This document shows, in pieces, positions 43,732-52,941 of a stretch of DNA of 64,000 nucleotides. Position numbers and translations under genes: made by a program. The notes under the pieces were generated by a model, which searched no databases, was not told the DNA's origin, and worked only from the letters and a program-made list of their open reading frames with translations. Numbering within the stretch: position 1 is the stretch's first letter; each line of letters starts with the position of its first letter. The DNA is from Chloroflexota bacterium (lineage in GTDB: Bacteria > Chloroflexota > Anaerolineae > Anaerolineales > Villigracilaceae): assembly GCA_016213105.1 (NCBI GenBank), contig JACRBN010000026.1, forward strand, positions 372,001-436,000. Reading direction: 5' to 3'.

Positions 43732-44259
43732 TTATACGCGGTCTTCCAGTTCTTCCTCGGTTTGCGCCTTCCAGACTTTGGTCGCCAGGTCGGGGAAGAG
43801 CACACCGTTCAGGTGATCGATCTCGTGCTGGAAGATGCGCGCCAGCCAGCCCTCGGTCTTGATTTTGGTCGGCTGGCCGTGGCGGTTCAGGCCCTTGATC
43901 TGGATGGCCGAGAAGCGTTCCACCTCGCCGACCAGCCCGGGGATGGAGAGACAGCCCTCCACGCCCAATTCGGTCTCCTCGGAGGTTTTGACGATCTCGG
44001 GGTTGATCACTACTAACAGCTTCTTGGGCAGTTCGATGATCTCGCCGTTCTCATCCTCCTCCTCTTCGCCGTATTCCACGACGATCAGGCGTTCGGAGAT
44101 GTTGACCTGCGGCGCAGCCAGCCCGACGCCGGGCGCATCGCGCATGGTCTCGATCATATCGTCGATGACGGTTTGCAGGTTGGAGTCGAAAGTTGTGATG
44201 GGGCGCGCCTTGCGGCGCAGGACGGGTTCAGGGAGTGTAACAATCGTTCTTAATGTCAT
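43732..44259 (-). CDS. def: Peptide deformylase
   Basis: The 175-aa protein has the three PDF motifs: GVGLAAPQ, EGCLS and HEIDHLNG. It removes the formyl group from nascent N-termini. An acidic insertion (EEEEDENGEIIEL) lies between motifs 1 and 2. The start at 44259 has an AGAGGTAAAAG site; the upstream in-frame ATG at 44331 overlaps the end of the neighbouring gene. Confidence 0.95.
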   Translation of the reverse strand: MTLRTIVTLPEPVLRRKARPITTFDSNLQTVIDDMIETMRDAPGVGLAAPQVNISERLIVVEYGEEEEDENGEIIELPKKLLVVINPEIVKTSEETELGVEGCLSIPGLVGEVERFSAIQIKGLNRHGQPTKIKTEGWLARIFQHEIDHLNGVLFPDLATKVWKAQTEEELEDRV

Positions 44260-44287
44260 ATCTTTTACCTCTGGAAGTCCACCGATT

Positions 44288-45994
44288 TTACCCGTTTTTT
44301 TTCTTGTTTTCATAGTCGCGGCGATATTCATCCGCGTTCATGTGATAGGCCGCCAGCCATTCGGCCATGCGGTCGCGTTCGGAAGCCACCTTGGCCTCAT
44401 TGGTCTTGGCGGTGCGCGCCATGCGCCGCCGGTCGATGTCCGATTGGACGGTGGCAGGGTCCATCACATCCTCGAAGGCCAGTTGCGTGCCGCCCACGGT
44501 GATGTAGACCGTGCCAAAATTGAAGATGTTGCTCAGAATGCCCTCACGCTTGTATTGGGTGCTGAGGATGCTTTCCAGTTGCGCAGCGCGGCGCTCCTCG
44601 CCGCCGAAGGGTTTGCGGTCGATGTCGATGATCTGGTCGGGCGTCACCTGGAAGATGTCATTGCTCCAGTCCACGGTCTGCCAGCCCAGCCAGATGGCAA
44701 AGGGGATCATCAGAAACGGCAGGGTCAGGAAGATCGTGTCCACGTTCAGGCCGGCCTCTGTCCACGTGAAGATCGCCCGCGCCGGGTCGAAGGCAGCGCT
44801 GACCATGTGACTGATCCAAAACACGATCAGCAGGAGCAGCAGTGCGGCGGGCTGCCAGGTTTGTCGCAGTAACACGACCCAATGTTTGCGGTAGATGACC
44901 GTGTCGCCCACTTCATAGCGCAGCTTGAGGGTGCTGGCCCCCAGCGCCTTCAGGAAAACACTGCGTGCCTTGGGCGCGGGTTTCGAAGCAGTTGTCGGAG
45001 CGGTGGTGGTGGGGGCGGATGTCTGTCCCACCGGGGGCAAGCCAAGGCGGGTGCGGATGGCGTTCTTCATGGCATCCTTTTCCGTGCTCACCGCGACCTG
45101 CTTGGTGCGGTCCCAGTACTCCTCGATCACCCGCGCGGCCTGGGCAGGCTGCGGCACGTAATTGAACGGGATCTGCCCCACGAAGGTGCGCACAACCACG
45201 TTGCCATAATCCATGATGCGGCCCCAGGCGTCGGTCTCCACGCTGACCGAGAGAACGGTGCTCAGCGGCGCCTCCTGGCGGCTGTCGTAGATGCCGACCA
45301 CTTTTTCGAGCCAGACCACACGCTCGTTGGTCACGACGTAATAATCATTGCTCCAGTCCAGTGCGCGCCAGCCAGCCCAGCCGATGTCCAGCACCAGGAC
45401 GATGACCGCCACCGCTGCGGGGGTCACGGCGTCGGTCAGGAGCGACAATACCGCCAGCCCAACCGGCAGGAGCAGAATCAGCACAGGCGCAACCATTACC
45501 TGATATAACAAAATGGAATGTTTGCGCGCCAGAAAATATACCACCTCGCTGGGTCTCAACCACTTGAATTGTAGTTTGCGCGCCAGTGTGCGGCTTTGGA
45601 TGGTGACATTCAGGTTGGCCTTGAGATGCGAGTTCTTCTTGATGAGTTCATCGAAATTTTCGAGCGAGAGCACCAGCACGGTGGTGGGCAGGAGCGCCTT
45701 TACCGTGGCCGAACGGGGACGCCTCGAAAAAAGCGCCATCTCGCCGAAATAGTCATTGTTCACAAGATAAGCCAGCGTTTGATCCCTGCCGTCTTTTCTG
45801 CGGACGATGTTCACTTTGCCTTTGAAGATCAGGAAGAAACCATCCGCCTTGCCGCCCTGTTCGAAGATCGTCTCGCCTTCCGCGTACTCGGCCTCGCTGA
45901 ACCGTTCCGCGATGTCCTTGAGGTTGTCCTCACTGAACCCGTGGAACAGGTGGATTTTTTTGAGCAGGCCAATCCGTGTCTCGATGCTGATCAC
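44288..45994 (-). CDS. Cyclic-nucleotide-binding protein with two membrane/PH-like modules
   Basis: The 568-aa protein has an N-terminal cNMP-binding domain (residues about 10-125) with an intact phosphate-binding cassette FGEMALFSRRPRSATV (Glu85, Arg94). Then two copies of a module follow, each with two membrane helices and a bacterial PH-like domain: first DWSNDYYVVTNERVVWLE, second DWSNDIFQVTPDQIIDID. A Thr/Pro-rich linker joins them and the tail is charged. It looks like a membrane sensor coupling cAMP-like signals to a bPH platform. The start is GTG at 45994, 6 nt after TAGAAT. No precise family equivalent is known to me. Confidence 0.8.
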   Translation of the reverse strand: MISIETRIGLLKKIHLFHGFSEDNLKDIAERFSEAEYAEGETIFEQGGKADGFFLIFKGKVNIVRRKDGRDQTLAYLVNNDYFGEMALFSRRPRSATVKALLPTTVLVLSLENFDELIKKNSHLKANLNVTIQSRTLARKLQFKWLRPSEVVYFLARKHSILLYQVMVAPVLILLLPVGLAVLSLLTDAVTPAAVAVIVLVLDIGWAGWRALDWSNDYYVVTNERVVWLEKVVGIYDSRQEAPLSTVLSVSVETDAWGRIMDYGNVVVRTFVGQIPFNYVPQPAQAARVIEEYWDRTKQVAVSTEKDAMKNAIRTRLGLPPVGQTSAPTTTAPTTASKPAPKARSVFLKALGASTLKLRYEVGDTVIYRKHWVVLLRQTWQPAALLLLLIVFWISHMVSAAFDPARAIFTWTEAGLNVDTIFLTLPFLMIPFAIWLGWQTVDWSNDIFQVTPDQIIDIDRKPFGGEERRAAQLESILSTQYKREGILSNIFNFGTVYITVGGTQLAFEDVMDPATVQSDIDRRRMARTAKTNEAKVASERDRMAEWLAAYHMNADEYRRDYENKKKNG

Positions 45995-46000
45995 GTTTTG

Positions 46001-46006
46001 ATTCTA
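46001..46006 (-). promoter_or_regulatory. -10 box placed for a leaderless GTG start
   Basis: TAGAAT on the minus strand ends 6 nt before the GTG at 45994, inside the 15-bp gap after the redoxin gene. Confidence 0.45.
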
Positions 46007-46009
46007 GCA

Positions 46010-46513
46010 TTAAATGTCCCGCACGATGACACAGCCAAAGGCGGGAGTTTCCTGTACTTCGGGGATGCGTCCCTCCAGCAGGGCCTCCACCGCCGCCTCG
46101 ATGTGGAAGCGGGTCGGGATTTTCTGCCGAAAGGCGACATCATCCACGGCGCCGCGGTAACGCAGGAGGCCAGCACGGTCGACAACAAAGGCGTGTGGAG
46201 TAGTCTGCGCTTCATATAAATCTGCGACGACCTGTTCCGCATCCACCAGGAGCATAGGCAAGCGGCGCGCGCGAGCGGCCTCTGCGCCCGCCTCAGCGGA
46301 CTCGCTCCGATTCGCGGCGATGGTCAGCATCACGACCTCGTCGCCCCATTGAATGAAGGTCGCCATCAGCGAGCGGTCGGTGCGCTCCGAGTGGGGACAG
46401 TCACACGACCAGAAGTTGACCACCACGATCCGCCCGCGGGAAGCGCTCAGACGGTGGAGATGCCCATCGAGGTCGGGCAGTTCAAAGTCCGGGGCGGGCT
46501 GGTTGATGTCCAC
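46010..46513 (-). CDS. Thioredoxin-fold redoxin (AhpC/TSA-like) with an unusual CDC active site
   Basis: The 167-aa protein begins with INQPAPDFELPDLDG and VVVNFWSCDCPHSE, as in thiol-disulfide and peroxiredoxin-like proteins. The usual WCxxC is replaced by Cys37-x-Cys39. TTPHAFVVDRAGLLRYRG gives the cis-Pro and following strand. No signal peptide is seen, so it is probably cytoplasmic. The start is GTG at 46513, 6 nt after TATAAT, and is probably leaderless. Confidence 0.75.
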   Translation of the reverse strand: MDINQPAPDFELPDLDGHLHRLSASRGRIVVVNFWSCDCPHSERTDRSLMATFIQWGDEVVMLTIAANRSESAEAGAEAARARRLPMLLVDAEQVVADLYEAQTTPHAFVVDRAGLLRYRGAVDDVAFRQKIPTRFHIEAAVEALLEGRIPEVQETPAFGCVIVRDI

Positions 46514-46519
46514 ATTTGG

Positions 46520-46543
46520 ATTATATCTTCAGCGTGATACAAT
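46520..46543. promoter_or_regulatory. Compact divergent pair of leaderless promoters
   Basis: The minus-strand TATAAT (46520-46525) ends 6 nt before the redoxin GTG (46513). The plus-strand TACAAT (46538-46543) ends 7 nt before the ATG at 46551. Both promoters fit in the 37 bp between divergent start codons, so each overlaps the other's -35 region. Confidence 0.6.
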
Positions 46544-46550
46544 CCCGCCC

Positions 46551-47555
46551 ATGAAAAAATGGCAATTCTGGCTTGGGCTGCTGATCAGCATCGTTTTTCT
46601 TTGGTTTGCTTTGCGTGGGCTGCAACTGGATCAGTTTTGGGCCTCGGTGCAATCGGCCAACTACTGGTGGTTGATTCCCGGCATCGGCGTGTATTTCATC
46701 GGCGTATGGGTGCGGGCCTGGCGCTGGCATTACCTGCTGGGGCCGATCAAGAAGATCTCCACGAAGACGATGTTTCCGATTACGACCATCGGCTACATGG
46801 GCAACAACATCTATCCCGCGCGCGCGGGCGAGGTGCTGCGTGCGGTCATCCTGAAACGGCGGGAGGGCGTGCCCGTCTCGGCCTCGCTGGCGACCATCAT
46901 CGTGGAGCGCATCTTCGACGGTGTGGTGATGCTGGCCTTCGTGTTCGTCAACCTGCCCGAGCTGGCGAAGCTGACGGGTTCGTCCGGCTTCGTTGGTAAC
47001 ATCCAGCAGCTGGCGTTGATCGGCACGGGTGTGTTCCTGGGCGCGCTGCTGGTCTTTTTGCTGGCAGCCATGTTCCCGCAGGTGACGGCCAGGGTTGGGC
47101 TGTGGTTCATTTCCCGCCTGACCCCGAAGCGCCTGCACGAAAAGACCATCGGCATCATGAGCAGGTTTCTGGATGGGTTGGCTTCGCTGCGTTCCCCGTT
47201 CAACGTGTTGATGGTCTTTTTTACCTCGGTCATCATCTGGCTGTTGGAGACGGGCAAGTATTGGTTTGTGATGCACGCCTTCCCGTTCCAGGTCAGTTTC
47301 TTTGCGCTGATGCTTCTTAATGGAATCGCCAATCTGGCAACAACCATCCCATCTGCGCCGGGTTACATCGGCACCTGGGAGGCGGTCACCAAGGCGGTCC
47401 TGGTGGCCTATGCCGTGGATCCTGCGGTCGCGCTTGGCTATGCGGTTGTGCTGCATGTCGCATTGTGGCTGCCGATTACGTTACTGGGCGCGTATTACCT
47501 GGCGCGGGAGGGCATCAAGTGGAGCGACTCGCTGCGCACGGAAGTGGAAAATTAA
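46551..47555 (+). CDS. Flippase-like membrane protein of the LPG-synthase TM (UPF0104) family
   Basis: The 334-aa protein has about eight helices and family motifs: YFIGVWVRAWRWHYLL, YMGNNIYPARAGEVLRAVIL, a central VERIFDGVVMLAF, and the late PSAPGYIGTWE. It may move glycolipids or isoprenoid-linked sugars across the membrane. It is followed by an FAD amine-oxidase-like gene and an alkaline-phosphatase-superfamily gene on the same strand, suggesting one lipid/glycan pathway. It is more typical of the family than the protein at 14125. Confidence 0.85.
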   Translation: MKKWQFWLGLLISIVFLWFALRGLQLDQFWASVQSANYWWLIPGIGVYFIGVWVRAWRWHYLLGPIKKISTKTMFPITTIGYMGNNIYPARAGEVLRAVILKRREGVPVSASLATIIVERIFDGVVMLAFVFVNLPELAKLTGSSGFVGNIQQLALIGTGVFLGALLVFLLAAMFPQVTARVGLWFISRLTPKRLHEKTIGIMSRFLDGLASLRSPFNVLMVFFTSVIIWLLETGKYWFVMHAFPFQVSFFALMLLNGIANLATTIPSAPGYIGTWEAVTKAVLVAYAVDPAVALGYAVVLHVALWLPITLLGAYYLAREGIKWSDSLRTEVEN

Positions 47556-47597
47556 ATTGTAGGGGCGGGGTCGCCCCGCTCATATAAAGGACGTGAT

Positions 47598-48884
47598 ATG
47601 AAAATAGCAATCATCGGCGCGGGGTACGGCGGCATGGCGGCCGCCTACGACCTGCGCAAAGCCGGGCACGACGTGACCATTTTCGAATCCGCTGACTACG
47701 TGGGCGGACTGGCCTCGGGTTTCAAGGAGCCGCACTGGGCCTCGTCGGTAGAGAAGTTCTATCATCACTGGTTCCAATCGGACAGCCACATGCTGGGGCT
47801 GATCCGCGAGTTGGGATTGGAAGATAAGGTTATTTTCCCGCGTCCGCTGACCGTGATGTATGACAGGGGCAAGTTTTACCCATTCGACTCGATCATCAAG
47901 GCGCTGATCTTCCCTGGCCTTGGCTGGGGTCTCGACAAGATCCGCTTCGGCTTTGTTGGCTTGTTCCTGCGCCTGACGAACAACTGGCGCGCGCTGGAGC
48001 AGGTCACTGCCGATGCGTGGATGCTGAAGTGGGCAGGCAGGAACGTCTATGAGAAGATGTGGAAGCCGCTGTTGATTGGCAAGTTCGGTCCGTACTATCA
48101 AGATGTCAACATGTCCTGGATGTGGGCACGCATCAAGGCGCGCACCACACGTCTGGGCACCTTCGAGGGCGGTTTCCAAAAATTCGCCGACCTGTTCGCT
48201 GAGAAGCTGCGCGGCATGGGCGTGGAGATCAGGCTGGGGACGCAGGTCAAGTTCATTAAACGGGAACAGGATAAGTTGTCGATTGCGGCGGGCACGGTCG
48301 AGTCGTTCGACCGCGTGCTGGTGACCACCTCCCCGAATCTGATGGCCAAGTTATGTCCCGATCTGCCGGAGAATTATCTCAAGGGCCTGCTAGATCTCAA
48401 ATCCATGGGCGCGGTGGTGATGGTGCTCTCGCTCAAGCACCAACTCTCGGAGGACGGTTATTACTGGTTCAACCTGCCGAAGGAGGCGGGCTTCCCGATG
48501 CTGGCGCTGGTGGAGCATACGAACTATGTTTCACCCGAGCATTTCGGCGGGGACCGCATCGTGTATGCGGGCGATTACCTTGAGTTGGGCCACGCGTATT
48601 TTTCGTTGAGCGATGAACAGTTACTCGAAATCTACATCGGCGCCTTCCAGAAGATCAACCCGAAGTTCACGCGCGAATGGGTGAACAAGGTGTGGGTCTT
48701 CAAGACCAATTACGCCCAGCCCGTTCCGCTGTTGAATCATTCAGCCAACATCCCTGATGTCCAGACGCCCATCGAGGGACTCTATTTTGCCTCGATGAGT
48801 CAGGTCTACCCCTGGGATCGCGGCACGAACTTCGCGGTGGAAATTGGACGCCGCGCGGCGCGCATGATCCTGGGACAGAAGTAG
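47598..48884 (+). CDS. FAD-dependent amine oxidase / protoporphyrinogen-oxidase-like protein
   Basis: The 428-aa protein begins with the FAD motif KIAIIGAGYGGMAAAYDLRKAGHDVTIFE and has GGLASGF, typical of the UGM/PPO/phytoene desaturase superfamily. It ends with the closing FAD block IEGLYFASMSQVYPWDRGTNFAVEIGRRAA. Substrate unknown; proteins of this type often work on glycan or isoprenoid intermediates. A ggacgtgat site precedes the ATG. Confidence 0.82.
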   Translation: MKIAIIGAGYGGMAAAYDLRKAGHDVTIFESADYVGGLASGFKEPHWASSVEKFYHHWFQSDSHMLGLIRELGLEDKVIFPRPLTVMYDRGKFYPFDSIIKALIFPGLGWGLDKIRFGFVGLFLRLTNNWRALEQVTADAWMLKWAGRNVYEKMWKPLLIGKFGPYYQDVNMSWMWARIKARTTRLGTFEGGFQKFADLFAEKLRGMGVEIRLGTQVKFIKREQDKLSIAAGTVESFDRVLVTTSPNLMAKLCPDLPENYLKGLLDLKSMGAVVMVLSLKHQLSEDGYYWFNLPKEAGFPMLALVEHTNYVSPEHFGGDRIVYAGDYLELGHAYFSLSDEQLLEIYIGAFQKINPKFTREWVNKVWVFKTNYAQPVPLLNHSANIPDVQTPIEGLYFASMSQVYPWDRGTNFAVEIGRRAARMILGQK

Positions 48885-48892
48885 CGCATCCC

Positions 48893-50077
48893 ATGAATCC
48901 AACCTTTGTTAAACCCCGTTACGATGCGGGCGGATTTGCGGGCATCCCGCAGCGCATCCGCGAGGCCTTTGCCTCGCAGGAATATGATGCCGTTGTCCTG
49001 TTCCTGGTGGATGGCATGGGCTGGCGCTTCTGTGAGCGTTTTCAGGATGTGCCTTTTCTCAAACGCATCACGCGCAGCGGGAACGTGGAAAAATTGACTG
49101 CGCAGTTTCCCTCCACCACGGCGGCGCATATTACGACCATCCACACGGGACTGCCCGTGGGCGAGAGCGGTGTGTACGAGTGGTATTACTACGAGCCGAC
49201 CCTGGACCGTATCATCGCGCCGTTGCTGTTTTCCAGCGCAGGCGAGACGGCCCGCGATACGCTCAAGAACAGTGGTGTCAATCCCGCCACATTGTATCCG
49301 TCACAGTCCATTTATCAGGAATTGGCTTTGCAGGGCGTACGCTCCCACATCTTTGGCGCACGCGAATATACACCCTCGACCTATTCCACTCATGTGATGA
49401 AAGGCGCGGACATGCACGCCTTCAAAACCCTGCCCGAGGCGCTGGTCAACCTGGGACTGGAGATCGAAAAACAGACCACGCCCGCCTACTTCCACTTTTA
49501 CTTCGATAAGATCGACAACATCTGCCACGAATACGGACCGACCGCGCCGCAGACCGAGGCCGAGATCGAGGCCTTTCTGCTGGTCATGGAAAACTTCTTC
49601 GAGCGTGTGTTCATGGGGAGGAAGCGTGTCCTGTTTCTGATGACCGCCGACCACGGCGCCTGCGAGGTCGACCCGAAGACGACCACCTTCCTGAACACGA
49701 ATCCGCGCTTTGCGGGCGTGGAGCGTTTCCTCAAATCCAACCGCAGCGGACAGTTGCTTGTGCCGGCCGGCTCCGCGCGGGATATGTTCCTGTACGTCAA
49801 GGATGACCTGCTCGATGAAGCGCAGCATTTCCTCTCCACGCGGCTGGAGGGCCGGGCCGATGTGGTCAAGGTCGGGGAGTTGATCGATGCGGGCTATTTC
49901 GGCCCCGTGATCTCCCCCGCGTTCCGCGCGCGGGTCGGGAATCTGGTGATCCTGTCTTATCGTCACGAAGCGACCTGGTGGTACGTCAAGGACAAGTATG
50001 AGCAGAAATTTTACGGCCATCACGGCGGCCTGACCCCGCAGGAGATGGAGATCGCGCTGTTTACGCTCAAGGTGTGA
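48893..50077 (+). CDS. Alkaline-phosphatase-superfamily phosphodiesterase/pyrophosphatase
   Basis: The 394-aa protein has the metal site of nucleotide pyrophosphatase/phosphodiesterase enzymes: VLFLVDGMG, the Thr nucleophile in PSTTAAH, DKIDNICHEYGP, TADHG and GHHGG. No signal peptide is visible, so cytoplasmic action is likely. It starts 8 bp after the FAD gene. The substrate may be a phosphodiester lipid or nucleotide-sugar, which is inference from context. Confidence 0.85.
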   Translation: MNPTFVKPRYDAGGFAGIPQRIREAFASQEYDAVVLFLVDGMGWRFCERFQDVPFLKRITRSGNVEKLTAQFPSTTAAHITTIHTGLPVGESGVYEWYYYEPTLDRIIAPLLFSSAGETARDTLKNSGVNPATLYPSQSIYQELALQGVRSHIFGAREYTPSTYSTHVMKGADMHAFKTLPEALVNLGLEIEKQTTPAYFHFYFDKIDNICHEYGPTAPQTEAEIEAFLLVMENFFERVFMGRKRVLFLMTADHGACEVDPKTTTFLNTNPRFAGVERFLKSNRSGQLLVPAGSARDMFLYVKDDLLDEAQHFLSTRLEGRADVVKVGELIDAGYFGPVISPAFRARVGNLVILSYRHEATWWYVKDKYEQKFYGHHGGLTPQEMEIALFTLKV

Positions 50078-50114
50078 TCCTGTCGACGGCGATGGACGGA
50101 AGCGTTGGAAAACA

Positions 50115-50142
50115 AAAGGCGGCCCTTGGGGGGGCCGCCTTT
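50115..50142. terminator. Intrinsic terminator between convergent genes
   Basis: An 11-bp stem (aaaggcggccc with gggccgccttt) with a G-rich loop. Confidence 0.75.
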
Positions 50143-50159
50143 GCGTTTACACAGTCTGG

Positions 50160-50702
50160 TTACTTTCCAAACCACATGCGGGCGAGCAGGTTATCCTTCT
50201 TGATGAACAGATGGAAGCCCGTCGCGCCGATATGCAGGGCCAGCAGGGCGAGCAACAGCCAGCCCGTCAGCCCATGGACGGCGTAGGGGGGGAATCCGAG
50301 CAGATGCTCGGGGACAGGCATGGGGCTACCCGACAGGATCGGCGTCAGCCCAGCGGCCAGCATGGTGCCCACTCCGCTCAGGGCCATCACCAGGATCAGG
50401 ATGTACAACAGGTAATGGGTGATTATGCCGATCCTGTCGAGCAGGGCGTTGCCCGTGGTGGCGGGCGCGGGCTTGGGGGTGCGCAGGCGAACGATAAAAC
50501 GGACGATGACCAGGACCAACAGGAACAGGCCAATCAACATGTGCGTCTTCGCCATGGATGTTTCCTGGGCCGCGTCCGTCAGGGTTGGGAACAGCAGCCG
50601 GCCGACGGCCAGCATCATCAGGATAAAAGCAGCCATGAACCAGTGCAGCGTCACCAGGGCGGGATGATAGCGCCTGGGCAGTTCGGTTTTTTGTGTTGTC
50701 AT
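50160..50702 (-). CDS. Cytochrome b561-type membrane haem protein
   Basis: The 180-aa protein has four helices with the b561 histidine pattern: HPALVTLHW, KTHMLIG, ITHYLLY and VHGLTGWLLLALLALHIG, then a final H in GATGFHLF. It should bind two b haems and exchange electrons with quinone. The ATG at 50702 has GGAGG upstream. It stands alone. Confidence 0.88.
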   Translation of the reverse strand: MTTQKTELPRRYHPALVTLHWFMAAFILMMLAVGRLLFPTLTDAAQETSMAKTHMLIGLFLLVLVIVRFIVRLRTPKPAPATTGNALLDRIGIITHYLLYILILVMALSGVGTMLAAGLTPILSGSPMPVPEHLLGFPPYAVHGLTGWLLLALLALHIGATGFHLFIKKDNLLARMWFGK

Positions 50703-50761
50703 ACGATGCCTCCAAGGTATTACCCCCACAGACTAACCTTCCGACGGGTTTCTTACATCCG

Positions 50762-52753
50762 CTACTGCAAATATTTCGTGCAGGCTTCGATATTGCTGCG
50801 CGGGACGAGCAGTTCCACGCCCACGCTCTTGAATGTGAACAACGGTTTGTAGAAACACAGGGTCGGCTTGGCCACCCAGCGCACCCACGAGTCGTTTTCC
50901 TCGCCGAAGTTATCCTCGTCGTTGCTCAGCCCCAGTTTCAAGGGTTCGCTGACGATCATCACGAAACGTCCCTGGCTCAGGTCGCGGTAATACGGTTCGA
51001 AATAAACCTCATCATTCTCGATGGAATTCTGCATTAACACTTTTTTCTCGTAATCGGGCACCAGCGGCACACCCTGCACATAACCAAAGGTCAGCAACTG
51101 GCGCTGATCCATGAACAGCACCTCGCCCCGTTGCGAGGCCGCCGTCACTTCCTTGCGGATGGCGGCCAGCGCCTGATCCACTTCCGCGGCGGGCGGCAGG
51201 GTTTGCGCCTGGAGCGTGGAAAAGGGCGTGAAGGCGGGGATGAGGAACATCAGCAGCAGCGCGACCCGTTCGACCCGCCCTGTGAGTTGGTCCCGCAGCA
51301 GGGAGCTGAGTCTCGTTCCCTGCGTGGCGGCCACTGTCGCGAAGACCATCCCGATCAGGAACATGTCCATGTTGTGCAGGTTGCTCCCGCCGCCGATCTT
51401 GACGCTGACCGTCACCCCCACTCCGAAGAAGGCCGCCAGCACGCCCAGGATGGCCAGGACTTGCAAGGGAGCCGGCCTCCAGGCGCGGCGGCGATACAGC
51501 AGGAACAGCCAGAGCGCCAGCGGCCCAACCGCCAGGAAGAGCGCCCACAGGATGCCCGCGCCAAAGGTCGGGTTGGGGAACAGGCGGTACCAAAGCAGGG
51601 CCTGGGTGCCGATCTTCCCCGCCGTGTAAACGGGATTCAATCCCGAGGGATTCAGGTTGCGGATCAGCACGTAGAACCACGGCAGCACGTACCCGCCGAG
51701 GATGCCCGCCGCCGCAAACGCAAAGGCGCGCGTCCAGGCGCGGCGGTCGAGGCGTTCGGCGCTGCCGAAGGCCACCAGGATGGCCCACATGGAGGGCGCG
51801 AACAGCCAGGTCCAGCGGCTGATCTGCGCGAGGAAACTGGCCACGATCACGGTTGCCAGCGCAGCGGGAAGCGGCCAGCGCCAGGCCAACGCCACGAAAA
51901 TGGCGCACACCACCAGCGTCGTGTAGATCGGTCCCTGGCTGAGCAGCAGGAAGACCCACAGACCGGCCAGCAGCCAGTGCAGACGTTCCCCCCGCCAGTG
52001 ACGGAAGGCCAGCCAGCCCAGCAGAAAGTATGGGAAGGTAAAGATGAACGAATCCCAGAAGCGCACGACGACAATGTTGCTTTGCGGAAAGAGGAAGGGC
52101 AATCCCCACAGGAACTGGCGGCCCACGTCGATGAAGGCCTTTAGCGGCTGGCCTTCGGGGTAGAGATAGCGCCCGCGCCCGAACATGATCGACCAGTCGT
52201 ACATGCGGTTGCCTTCGGACCAGGTCAGCGAGAAGGGATACGGTGTCACTTCGAGCAGGTAGCCGATCAACGCGGCAGCTCCGCCCGCCAGCACCGACGA
52301 AAGCCAGACCGCCTCCCAACTGAGCAGACCCTCCTCGCGTGTGAGGAAAAATCCCAGCGCCGCCACCCACAGGAGGAACATATATAAACGAAGATCGGAT
52401 GACGCGAACAATCCGCTCCAGATGGTATAGCCGAAGACCCACAATGGGAGCAGCAGGAGCATCCCCGCGATGCCCCAGTTGGCCCTGCCGAGGCGCGCGC
52501 GCAGGCCCGTCAAACCCGACAGGCGCGGCATCACACTTTGGGGAAGCCAGGTCAGGCTGAGGGCCAGGAGCAGGGTGGCAACTTCCAGCGCGGAAAAAAT
52601 CGCCAGGCCGGCAATCCAACGCGGGGGCATGTATCCCGCCTCGGCCTGGATCGCGCGGGCCACAGCCAGGAAGGCCAGCCAGGCGCGCATCTCGATCCAC
52701 AGGCAGACGAGTGTGATGACGATCTTTGGAAGGAGGGTCTTCAGGGTTTGCAT
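50762..52753 (-). CDS. Large polytopic membrane protein, possibly GT-C-like
   Basis: The 663-aa protein has about 12-13 predicted helices in the first 500 residues and a soluble C-terminal domain. An early loop (TWSEGNRMYDWSIMFGRG) is acidic and aromatic like the first periplasmic loop of GT-C glycosyltransferases, but no definite catalytic motif is seen. A -10 TATAAT lies 9 nt before the ATG with no ribosome binding site. No closer family is recognised. Confidence 0.65.
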   Translation of the reverse strand: MQTLKTLLPKIVITLVCLWIEMRAWLAFLAVARAIQAEAGYMPPRWIAGLAIFSALEVATLLLALSLTWLPQSVMPRLSGLTGLRARLGRANWGIAGMLLLLPLWVFGYTIWSGLFASSDLRLYMFLLWVAALGFFLTREEGLLSWEAVWLSSVLAGGAAALIGYLLEVTPYPFSLTWSEGNRMYDWSIMFGRGRYLYPEGQPLKAFIDVGRQFLWGLPFLFPQSNIVVVRFWDSFIFTFPYFLLGWLAFRHWRGERLHWLLAGLWVFLLLSQGPIYTTLVVCAIFVALAWRWPLPAALATVIVASFLAQISRWTWLFAPSMWAILVAFGSAERLDRRAWTRAFAFAAAGILGGYVLPWFYVLIRNLNPSGLNPVYTAGKIGTQALLWYRLFPNPTFGAGILWALFLAVGPLALWLFLLYRRRAWRPAPLQVLAILGVLAAFFGVGVTVSVKIGGGSNLHNMDMFLIGMVFATVAATQGTRLSSLLRDQLTGRVERVALLLMFLIPAFTPFSTLQAQTLPPAAEVDQALAAIRKEVTAASQRGEVLFMDQRQLLTFGYVQGVPLVPDYEKKVLMQNSIENDEVYFEPYYRDLSQGRFVMIVSEPLKLGLSNDEDNFGEENDSWVRWVAKPTLCFYKPLFTFKSVGVELLVPRSNIEACTKYLQ

Positions 52754-52762
52754 GATGCCGCG

Positions 52763-52768
52763 ATTATA
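52763..52768 (-). promoter_or_regulatory. -10 box of the large membrane protein gene
   Basis: TATAAT on the minus strand ends 9 nt before the ATG at 52753, giving a leader of 0-3 nt. Confidence 0.5.
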
Positions 52769-52858
52769 CCCAGCGCGGCCATGAATGGGGGAAGCGCGTT
52801 GTTGGATCGCAGTTATTTTGTACGAACCTGTGCGCCCACATTTGAAGTATGCCCAGCG

Positions 52859-52908
52859 CGGTCACAAATTGCGCCTTTTTGAAGCAGGGAAAGCGCAATT
52901 TGTGACCG
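52859..52908. repeat. 16-bp perfect inverted repeat
   Basis: Arms cggtcacaaattgcgc (52859-52874) and gcgcaatttgtgaccg (52893-52908) flank an 18-nt spacer and stand just before a TATAAT. It may be an operator or a repeat remnant. Confidence 0.6.
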
Positions 52909-52941
52909 TGGATATAATAGTGTACAATAGTAAAAATTAAA

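Noticed and set aside
47565-47579. Hairpin gcgggg-tcg-ccccgc between two plus-strand genes
   Set aside because: It is too short and lacks a T tract; not convincing as a terminator.
51012-52700. 562-codon open frame on the minus strand
   Set aside because: It is out of frame within the large membrane protein; Arg/Pro/Ala-rich text without helices.
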